From: Dehalococcoidales bacterium
GTDB taxonomy: Bacteria; Chloroflexota; Dehalococcoidia; Dehalococcoidales; UBA2162
Assembly (NCBI GenBank): GCA_020354275.1
Contig: CP070645.1
Span: 216,471-222,153, forward strand
Direction: 5' to 3'
Length of the DNA: 5,683 bases
The notes below the pieces were generated by a model that was not told the DNA's origin, did no database searches, and saw nothing but the letters and a program-made list of their open reading frames with translations. The translations under genes were made by a program, and so were the position numbers. Shown here one piece after another: positions 1 to 4,959 of this stretch. Position 1 is the stretch's first letter. Every line of letters begins with the position of its first letter.

Positions 1-702
1 ATAGGCCATGCGGCGGCCGAAGCCGAACTGTATTATGTCATCTACCATCTCCGGGGTGCATACCCCCTGGTCTACCAGCGACCGCACTTCCCGGGCAATA
101 GCGCCCTGTATCCTGTTACCGGCAAAACCGGGCAGTTCGATGGGCAGTACAACCACCTTTTTACGCAGGCCACGCAGGATGCGGGTTGTCTTATCGACCA
201 CCTCCCGGTCTGTTTTCTCCCCGGCCACCACCTCTACCAGGGGTACAAAGTGAGGCGGCTGGAAGTAATGGGCTATTATAATACGCTCCGGGTTTTTAGC
301 CACAGTGGCAATTTCGGTAACCCTTATTGCTGAGGTATTGGTGGTCAGAATGGCCGGCGGCGGGCAAATCCGGTCGAGCTGGGTAAAAACCTCGTGTTTC
401 AGGGAGAGCATCTCCAGCACCGATTCGGCCACGTAGTCGGCACCGGTGGCAGCCTCCTCCAGGTCAGTGGTGAAGATAAGCCGGTCGAGTGTGTCCTTCG
501 CCTCGTCTCTTGAGATAAGCTCCGTCTCCACCATTAAATCCAGGTCCTCAATAGCCCTTTCCCTGGCATCACGGCTGGAAGCTTCCCTGGTGTTATACAG
601 GCTGACCGGATAGCCAAAGCGGGCGAACTCCACACCTATACCCAGGCCCATCAAACCGGCGCCAATAACGGCGACCTTTTCGATACCCTCTTCTCTACTC
701 AT
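1..702 (-). CDS. 3-hydroxyacyl-CoA dehydrogenase, N-terminal 234 residues (runs off window edge)
   Basis: NAD-dependent L-3-hydroxyacyl-CoA dehydrogenase family, which oxidises 3-hydroxyacyl-CoA to 3-oxoacyl-CoA in the cytoplasm (beta-oxidation, butyrate-type or related acid pathways). The frame stays open from the ATG at 702 to base 1. The Rossmann motif GAGLMG is at residues 14-19. Counting against human HADH, the catalytic set is present: Ser124 (in NTSAI), His145, Glu157 (in PLVEVV) and Asn196 (in PGFAGNR). The usual HFFNP segment reads HYFQP, with Gln148 where Asn is normal, followed by PHFVPLVEVV. That version is closer to divergent family members (carnitine or gulonate dehydrogenase-like) than to classical Hbd, so the substrate is uncertain. 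The C-terminal part, including most of the dimerisation domain, lies beyond the window. GGAGG sits 5 bases before the ATG. The start is 18 bases after the ferritin-like gene's stop, so the two are probably co-transcribed. Confidence 0.9.
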   Translation of the reverse strand, partial: MSREEGIEKVAVIGAGLMGLGIGVEFARFGYPVSLYNTREASSRDARERAIEDLDLMVETELISRDEAKDTLDRLIFTTDLEEAATGADYVAESVLEMLSLKHEVFTQLDRICPPPAILTTNTSAIRVTEIATVAKNPERIIIAHYFQPPHFVPLVEVVAGEKTDREVVDKTTRILRGLRKKVVVLPIELPGFAGNRIQGAIAREVRSLVDQGVCTPEMVDDIIQFGFGRRMAY

Positions 703-720
703 AAAATCCTCCGTTATTAA

Positions 721-1554
721 TTAGTCTTTCTCCAGCAGGTCACTGAAGACGTCAATATGATATATCTCATGGTCTCTAATCCGTATCAATAGCTCCTTCA
801 GGCCGGGGTCATCGGTTTCACCGGCCGCTTTGTCATAGGCATCGGCTACTTCCCGTTCAATCTTGATATCGGCCCGGAGCATATCCGCCGTCTCTGTCGA
901 TTGGTCAACATCGGTATGCTCTATCCGAGGAGTGCCGCTGGCACCGACCATCTCCTCCGCCAGCCAGCCCAGGTGCTGCATCTCATTGATGGCCTGGTCT
1001 TCCAGCTCTTTACTGGCTTCTTCATCTTTGGTCATATATGACTGGAAGATGTACTGGAGGATAACCGTGTACTCGTGCTCTATCCCCCAGTTAAGCATAC
1101 GGGTAACTCCATCCGAACGATTGCCCCTCAGGTCTTTAAGGCCTTCCCGGCCGGCTTTCTCAACGAAATGGTCAAAGTCTCCCCGGTGCGATTCTTCATC
1201 CGAGAGGATACGCTTCAGCAACCGCTTGATTTTGGGGTCATCAATGACATCGATATGCTCCTTGTAAAGCTTGATGCCATCGTCCTCTTGAAGCACGTCA
1301 TTTTTCATCCACTCGGCTACCGACTGTCCGGTCATCCGCATTTCGCCACGCTGCAGACTGGGCACGCCACCAAGGTCAACTATGGTTTCCGCCAGCCAGT
1401 CCAGGTGGCGCATCTCCTCCCGGGCAATCGCCTCGATTTCACAGGCCATTTCACCCTCACCCATCGCATAGGCATGAGTCAGGTACTGAATAATGGCGGC
1501 ATGTTCGCCCTCAAGGTCCTGGTTTAACAAGGCAATAATATCACTCTTCTCCAC
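721..1554 (-). CDS. Tandem ferritin-like (bacterioferritin-type) di-iron protein
   Basis: A 277-residue protein made of two consecutive four-helix ferritin-like domains, about residues 5-135 and 150-277. Each carries a full bacterioferritin-pattern di-iron ligand set. Domain 1 has Glu17, Glu47xxHis50, Glu90 and Glu120xxHis123. Domain 2 has Glu161, Glu191xxHis194, Glu233 and Glu263xxHis266. The halves align directly (EMRHLDWLAE versus EMQHLGWLAE), which points to an internal duplication. A Met follows the helix-B Glu in both halves (Met48, Met192), the position of the bacterioferritin haem ligand; haem binding is speculation. Likely roles are iron oxidation or storage, or peroxide/oxygen detoxification in the cytoplasm. 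No rubredoxin domain is attached, unlike classical rubrerythrin. The length is about 1.7 times a usual bacterioferritin. The start is GTG at 1554, with GAGGAGGT five bases upstream (1560-1567). It leads a probable operon with the downstream dehydrogenase. Confidence 0.9.
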   Translation of the reverse strand: MEKSDIIALLNQDLEGEHAAIIQYLTHAYAMGEGEMACEIEAIAREEMRHLDWLAETIVDLGGVPSLQRGEMRMTGQSVAEWMKNDVLQEDDGIKLYKEHIDVIDDPKIKRLLKRILSDEESHRGDFDHFVEKAGREGLKDLRGNRSDGVTRMLNWGIEHEYTVILQYIFQSYMTKDEEASKELEDQAINEMQHLGWLAEEMVGASGTPRIEHTDVDQSTETADMLRADIKIEREVADAYDKAAGETDDPGLKELLIRIRDHEIYHIDVFSDLLEKD

Positions 1555-1616
1555 GGGACACCTCCTCAGTTGGTTCCTTATATAAAATGAATTACATTAT
1601 GAATTTTAAGGAGAGT

Positions 1617-1674
1617 GACCTGATTTCAGATACAGTGGAGGTCAGGTATTGAGTATACCACAGATTCTACCTGA
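1617..1674. repeat. Three alternating heptamer half-sites, candidate operator array
   Basis: On the plus strand, GACCTGA at 1617-1623, TCAGGTA at 1642-1648 and TACCTGA at 1668-1674 are one heptamer in alternating orientation. The spacing is 25 and 26 bases centre to centre, about 2.5 helical turns. The second and third copies form a perfect inverted pair flanking the -10 element at 1652-1657. The second would overlap the transcription start and the third lies in the spacer, as expected for a repressor site. The regulator is unknown. An iron- or redox-responsive one would suit the ferritin-like gene, but that is inference only. Confidence 0.35.
1652..1657 (-). promoter_or_regulatory. Extended -10 promoter element of the ferritin-like gene
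   Basis: The minus strand reads TGG-TATACT, an extended -10 (TGn) followed by a 5/6 match to TATAAT. It lies about 100 bases upstream of the GTG start. No good -35 is present at 17 bases (TATTAA), which is tolerable for extended -10 promoters. The element is embedded between two inverted TCAGGTA half-sites, suggesting regulated transcription. Confidence 0.4.
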
Positions 1675-1727
1675 TTAATAAAGCCTTATTCATTTATTAT
1701 CGCCCCTGATATAAAAGCCATGTGCTA

Positions 1728-2531
1728 TCACCCGATCTGCTTGATCTGGTAACGCAGTTTACCGGCTGGCACATTGGCCTCAACCACCTCCCCCTGCCTT
1801 TTGCCTATAACGGCCTTACCAACGGGTGAGGCGCTTGAAATCTTGCCGGTGCTGGCGTTTACCTCTCTGGGATTGACCAGCGTATACCTTACCTCCTCTC
1901 CCGAGTCAAGGTTGAGAAGGACAATGGTATCACCGACACTTACAGCACCGGTTTCATTAACCGTCTCATCGGTAATCACCGCCGATTTCAGGATACTTTC
2001 CAGTTCTAATATCTGCCCCTCTATCTTGCCGCGCCGCTCCCTGGCCGCTTCCAGCGGTACATTCTCCCGGAAGTCTTTGTCGGCAGCAGCCCTGCGCACT
2101 TCTTCAATAGAATCAAGCCGCTTAGCCTTTAGTTCTTCAAGTTCGTTCTCCAGTTCAATATAACCCGGCCGGGAGAGAAAGACAGCCTCTTTTTGCTCCT
2201 GAACAGGGGAGGAGACCGGCCTTGATTTCCCCTTTCTGGTACGGAGATGGCTGGCAAGATTAGTCCTACTCCACCCCTTCTTCCTGGCATAAACAAGGAA
2301 GGCACGCACCAGTTCCAGCTTCCGGGTGTAATCGGTATCAGAGAATGAAAGCCGTTCAGCGTAGTTGCCCACCTCGGCCGCGGTAAGTCCAGACAGAGAC
2401 CGATCTTCGCCAAACCAGCGAACAAACCTGTAGAGCTCCTGCTGGCTTGCCCACCTATCTTCAGGCGGTAAGTTAGCTATAAAGTGACCGTATGCTTGAC
2501 CCAGGTCTATACTCTGATGGTCTCCGTCCAT
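1728..2531 (-). CDS. Fusion of recombinase-type SAM-like domain and GreA-type elongation factor
   Basis: Counted from the ATG at 2531 the protein has 267 residues. Residues about 7-100 match the core-binding (SAM-like) N-terminal domain of tyrosine recombinases in pattern, including LYRFVRWFGEDRSLSGLTAAEV and ELVRAFLVYARKKGW-x3-NLASHL; no recombinase catalytic domain follows. After a polar linker, residues about 119-184 form the GreA coiled coil. The loop DFREN retains Asp153 and Glu156, equivalent to the acidic pair of GreA that stimulates RNA polymerase transcript cleavage. Residues 197-267 are the GreA C-terminal domain (DSGEEVRYTLV, GKISSASPVGKAVIGK). A likely role is binding in the polymerase secondary channel, with an extra nucleic-acid or protein-binding module. 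The frame continues upstream to an ATG at 2675, adding 48 residues with a hydrophobic stretch. I prefer 2531 because a promoter lies inside that extension and AGGAAGG lies 11 bases before this ATG, but the start is not settled. This may be a paralogue of a standard GreA encoded elsewhere. Confidence 0.85.
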   Translation of the reverse strand: MDGDHQSIDLGQAYGHFIANLPPEDRWASQQELYRFVRWFGEDRSLSGLTAAEVGNYAERLSFSDTDYTRKLELVRAFLVYARKKGWSRTNLASHLRTRKGKSRPVSSPVQEQKEAVFLSRPGYIELENELEELKAKRLDSIEEVRRAAADKDFRENVPLEAARERRGKIEGQILELESILKSAVITDETVNETGAVSVGDTIVLLNLDSGEEVRYTLVNPREVNASTGKISSASPVGKAVIGKRQGEVVEANVPAGKLRYQIKQIG

Positions 2532-2833
2532 CTCTGGGGTAACCTTCCTATCTACAATTTGCACTCTGTTCCGATAAAAAACCCGATTAACAAGGCGTGC
2601 CATCAGGCTTAAGCATAGCACAATGAGATTGGCGGGTGCCAACATTTTAAAAAAAGAGGATACGAAAGACAACATTTCAACATGGGGTGATGAAAGGCAG
2701 AAGCATGGCTTAGATGGTCAGTAACAAATTGTCTGGTTAGTCCAGGTATAACCTTTGGTAGTAGCAGGGCAGTAATTTCAGCCGATGTAACAGGCAGGAG
2801 TACATTGGATGCATGATAGCAATACAGTGCAGA
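2532..2833. other. Intergenic/leader region before the SAM-GreA gene
   Basis: Apart from the promoter above, I see no gene here. Bases 2532-2675 are an open minus-strand extension of the GreA-type frame, AT-richer than the gene and encoding a hydrophobic run (LIVLCLSLMA). Bases 2676-2833 hold only short palindromes, such as ACAAATTGT at 2724-2732 and the inverted pair GGTTA/TAACC at 2735-2753, with no convincing terminator. Confidence 0.4.
2644..2672 (-). promoter_or_regulatory. Sigma70-like promoter of the SAM-GreA fusion gene
   Basis: The minus strand reads TTGTCT (2672-2667), exactly 17 bases, then TAAAAT (2649-2644), matching consensus at 4/6 and 5/6. Transcription would begin near 2637. 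That leaves a leader of about 105 bases before the ATG at 2531 and excludes the ATG at 2675 as the start of this transcript. Confidence 0.45.
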
Positions 2834-2917
2834 TTATGCCACGCAGAGTGTCATACAACCCCACAGTGCCAACGGGCAGACGATTATTCCGAAGAGCAGT
2901 ACTTGCCACAATCTCAT
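2834..2917 (-). CDS. Possible 27-residue hydrophobic peptide
   Basis: A short minus-strand frame from ATG 2917 to TAA. It encodes one hydrophobic segment (LLFGIIVCPLALWG) after a short MRLWQV lead, with three cysteines (positions 14, 21 and 25). AAAGG lies 7 bases upstream of the ATG within GGAGAAAGGG, a usable ribosome binding site. The peptide would span the membrane once. It is reminiscent in size of small accessory subunits or leader peptides, but I do not recognise it. The sequence before Cys21 (LALWGC) is a poor lipobox. It lies 191 bases after the cysteine-rich small gene and may have its own promoter: the AT-rich stretch near 2980-3000 contains TATATT-like hexamers with no good -35. 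A frame this short can arise by chance. Confidence 0.3.
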   Translation of the reverse strand: MRLWQVLLFGIIVCPLALWGCMTLCVA

Positions 2918-3108
2918 TTTAGACCCTTTCTCCGTAAACCTGGTTATCCTTTGTAGAAACCTTAATCAGTAAATCTACAATATATAACATATAACGATAA
3001 TTTGCCGGAATGGTTAGGTTACCTTCTGAAAAATGTGGCCGGATGGGTAGGATTTCAATATTAAATAGCCCGGTAAGGAGGTTTTATTGGATGGAGCCTA
3101 CATCTGAC

Positions 3109-3288
3109 TCAGCGGCTGTTCTTTATGACCTGCTTGATGCTTTCAACTAGTAGCTGGCAGTTTCTTACCTTTGATTCCACGCAGGTGCAGAAAAAACGGT
3201 CCTGGCACCTGCTGCAGTACAGGTCAATAAATTCGACACGGCTAAGCTGCCAGACGCTCTTTCTGGAATAACTATGTAACTTAGCCAT
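3109..3288 (-). CDS. Small cysteine-rich protein (CxxC...CxC), 59 residues
   Basis: A small unrecognised protein. The frame runs from ATG 3288 (the first possible ATG, because an in-frame TAG lies two codons upstream) to TGA at 3109-3111. Cysteines are at 25, 28, 34, 36 and 44, giving CxxC-x5-CxC-x7-C, a plausible zinc or iron-sulfur binding knot. It is flanked by a basic N-terminus (MAKLHSYSRKS) and a C-terminal helix-like LLVESIKQVIKNSR. Third codon positions are about 60% G+C, richer than the AT-rich surroundings, which supports coding. The ribosome binding site is weak: only AGG close to the ATG, with AAGGA 15 bases away. The start lies 26 bases after the stop of the small membrane protein gene, suggesting one transcript and possibly coupled function. 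An 8-bp inverted repeat falls on the cysteine codons, so a structured RNA remains an alternative reading. Confidence 0.45.
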   Translation of the reverse strand: MAKLHSYSRKSVWQLSRVEFIDLYCSRCQDRFFCTCVESKVRNCQLLVESIKQVIKNSR

Positions 3289-3314
3289 TGCCTATTTATG
3301 GATTCCTTAAAATT

Positions 3315-3449
3315 TTATTTGGGCAGCCAGGTCCTCTTACGTCGCCTTAACCTTGGCCTTACCACCAGCTGGGTTCTTAACCAAAAATAACCCCCAACGA
3401 CAAATGTGCCGACAAGGAAAAGGGCCGAGTATGCCAAGATATTTTCCAC
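3315..3449 (-). CDS. Small single-pass membrane protein with basic tail, 44 residues
   Basis: An unrecognised small protein. One transmembrane helix (about residues 4-24, ILAYSALFLVGTFVVGGYFWL) is followed by a strongly basic tail (RPRLRRRKRTWLPK). By the positive-inside rule the tail would be cytoplasmic and the N-terminus outside. I chose the GTG at 3449 because AGGGAG lies exactly 7 bases upstream (3457-3462). An in-frame ATG at 3476 would add nine residues but has no ribosome binding site. Codon phasing puts hydrophobic residues in a clean block and the charges in another, which is unlikely by chance. It is upstream of, and probably co-transcribed with, the cysteine-rich small gene. It could anchor a partner to the membrane or act as a small regulatory subunit; no function is assigned. 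Confidence 0.55.
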   Translation of the reverse strand: MENILAYSALFLVGTFVVGGYFWLRTQLVVRPRLRRRKRTWLPK

Positions 3450-3512
3450 GGTTTGTCTCCCTAAAGTGTTAACCATAACTCATAGGGTATTGAACCTTTT
3501 TTGCTGTCTCAT

Positions 3513-3518
3513 AGTATA
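3513..3518 (-). promoter_or_regulatory. Candidate -10 element for the small-gene cluster
   Basis: TATACT on the minus strand, inside TTATACTAT, would start a transcript near 3506, roughly 57 bases before the GTG of the small membrane protein. No recognisable -35 is seen at 16-18 bases, so this is weak. It lies downstream of the terminator hairpin at 3605-3637, consistent with the small genes being a separate unit. Confidence 0.25.
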
Positions 3519-3604
3519 ACTAATCCTCAATAAACGTATATGGGAAATTAGTACCCTCTACCAATTGATTTCTATACTTTTTTCAGCATGTATTCACCAG
3601 GTGG

Positions 3605-3637
3605 AAATAAGTAGCCCCGGCTCGTCACCGGGGCTAC
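3605..3637 (-). terminator. Rho-independent-type terminator of the flavoprotein gene
   Basis: A perfect 10-bp G+C-rich stem, GTAGCCCCGG (3611-3620) with CCGGGGCTAC (3628-3637), and a 7-base loop. On the minus strand the stem is followed by TTATTT, a short U-rich tract. On the plus strand no T tract follows. It lies about 70 bases past the flavoprotein stop, so it most likely ends that transcript. Confidence 0.65.
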
Positions 3638-3704
3638 CGCTCCCTGAAACAATTTCGCTATGCACTTATTATAACGTTAAGGTTAACCAAATGTCAGGTT
3701 ACCT

Positions 3705-4898
3705 TCATCCCGTCCTGCTAAAAGGCAAGGGTGATTTTATCATTCTGACAACCTGAGATACTGCCTTTTGCCCCAGCAGCCTTAATATCGCCTTGCTATG
3801 CCAGTCAAATGATATGTCACCGTCACCAACTAATTTTTCAGCAATGCCATCTTCAATTGCTATGTCAAATAACCATTCAATCTGAGCATCGCTGAGGAGT
3901 TCAAAAAACCTTCGGGCCCAATGGCCGACTCTGAACTCACTGCCCAGTTTATTACGCCAGGCCTTCTCATAGGCGGCCAGGTTCCGGGCTGACAGGTCTC
4001 CCTCCCTGAGTGCCCGGCCCAGGTTCTCTGCGGCAATATCAGCGCAGAGCAGGCCGTAATAGATACCTCCGCCGGTGGTCGGTTTCACCTGTCCGGCAGC
4101 ACTGCCTGCTATTAATAGCCTTTCCCCGTAGGACCGACTTATTGGTCTTAACGGGATAAAACCATAGTTGAATTCCGGTTCGGCGGTAGTTATTCTACCA
4201 TTGGAACGCAGAAAGGCAATAAACTCTCTTAAATACAGCCCCGGGCTTTGCCGTGACAATAGCCCGGCCAGGCCCCTTTGCGGACCAGTCGGCACCAGCC
4301 AGGCGAAATAACCCGGCGCAATCTGGTTACCCAGATATACCTCAATCTCATCAACTCCGTCTGTTGCCACCTCAGCCTGAACACCAGTTATAAAATCACC
4401 AAGGTCACCCAACGCCATCCTATGAGCTATTTTCAGGTCAGAACCGGTGGTAAGAACTACCGCCCTGGCCTTATAACAGTCTGAGTACTGCTCTCCCCGT
4501 CGAGTTACCTCAATAGCGACACCGTCAATCTCGACCGTCAGGTCAGTAACCGTACTACCCAGCATATATTCCACCCCCATGCTCTGAGCCCGCTTGGCCA
4601 TGGATATATTAAAAGCCGGACGGTCCACGATACAGGCCTGGGAATCACTACGCTGGATACTCACTAACTTGCCCGAAGGTGAAAAAAACCGGGCACTTTT
4701 CACCTTCCTGACAATGGTACTTTCCTCGATACCAAAGGTGTCCACACACTCCTGACTGATGATCCCCGTACAGCAGACCGGTCCACCCATTTGCTCCTTC
4801 TGCTCTAACACCACCACGCGGTATCCTGCTCCGGCCATTTTCTCAGCTACACGGCTCCCTACCGGCCCGCCACCAATAATCGCCACATCATTAAGCAT
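3705..4898 (-). CDS. FAD-dependent oxidoreductase, geranylgeranyl reductase family
   Basis: A 397-residue flavoprotein of the geranylgeranyl reductase / digeranylgeranylglycerophospholipid reductase type, which saturates isoprenoid double bonds (lipids, quinone tails or pigments) using FAD. The N-terminal dinucleotide motif GGGPVG is at residues 9-14, with Glu32 ending the second strand. CCTGIIS (42-48) corresponds to the family's cysteine-containing PCxxG-like region. VDRPAFN (91-97), PGYFAWLVP (195-203) and GSAAGQVKPTTGGG (265-278) follow in family order. The last motif normally begins GD, and here Ser266 replaces the FAD-contacting Asp. The ATG at 4898 is chosen because GGGG lies 5 bases upstream and it places the FAD motif at the usual distance; a TTG at 4913 would add five residues. 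It follows the DUF1616-like gene by 61 bases and ends at the hairpin at 3637-3611. The exact isoprenoid substrate cannot be told; a halogenase- or hydroxylase-like flavoprotein is less likely. Confidence 0.85.
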   Translation of the reverse strand: MLNDVAIIGGGPVGSRVAEKMAGAGYRVVVLEQKEQMGGPVCCTGIISQECVDTFGIEESTIVRKVKSARFFSPSGKLVSIQRSDSQACIVDRPAFNISMAKRAQSMGVEYMLGSTVTDLTVEIDGVAIEVTRRGEQYSDCYKARAVVLTTGSDLKIAHRMALGDLGDFITGVQAEVATDGVDEIEVYLGNQIAPGYFAWLVPTGPQRGLAGLLSRQSPGLYLREFIAFLRSNGRITTAEPEFNYGFIPLRPISRSYGERLLIAGSAAGQVKPTTGGGIYYGLLCADIAAENLGRALREGDLSARNLAAYEKAWRNKLGSEFRVGHWARRFFELLSDAQIEWLFDIAIEDGIAEKLVGDGDISFDWHSKAILRLLGQKAVSQVVRMIKSPLPFSRTG

Positions 4899-4959
4899 CG
4901 TTACCCCAATCAAAAAAGCATTTTTAAATAAATCATACCAAATTCAACGCTAAACAATC

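Noticed and set aside
8..253. Plus-strand frame opposite the dehydrogenase
   Set aside because: Antisense of a clear 3-hydroxyacyl-CoA dehydrogenase; Ser/Thr/Arg-rich with no domain.
863..1527. Two plus-strand open frames opposite the ferritin-like gene
   Set aside because: Shadow frames of a well-supported gene, with Ser/Leu-rich translations typical of antisense reading.
1774..2425. Plus-strand frame (1774-2163) and out-of-frame minus-strand frame (2129-2425) over the GreA-type gene
   Set aside because: Low-complexity shadows of the SAM-GreA coding frame, with no domain pattern.
1728..2531. An integrase or integron remnant, suggested by the SAM-like domain
   Set aside because: There is no tyrosine recombinase catalytic region (no R...HxxR...Y pattern), no attachment-site repeats nearby, and the C-terminal half is an intact GreA.
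3091..3150. Plus-strand 19-codon frame (MEPTSDSAAVLYDLLDAFN) with AAGGAGG nine bases upstream
   Set aside because: The ribosome binding site is excellent, but the frame is very short, is antisense to the end of the cysteine-rich gene, and has no clear promoter. It is kept only as a possible leader peptide.
2676..3704. tRNA, riboswitch or CRISPR array in the long gap
   Set aside because: No cloverleaf, no repeat-spacer pattern and no known riboswitch core was seen. The only strong structure is the terminator at 3605-3637.
3565..3756. Plus-strand 63-residue open frame
   Set aside because: It runs through the terminator hairpin and into the 3' end of the flavoprotein gene in antisense, has no ribosome binding site, and shows no domain.
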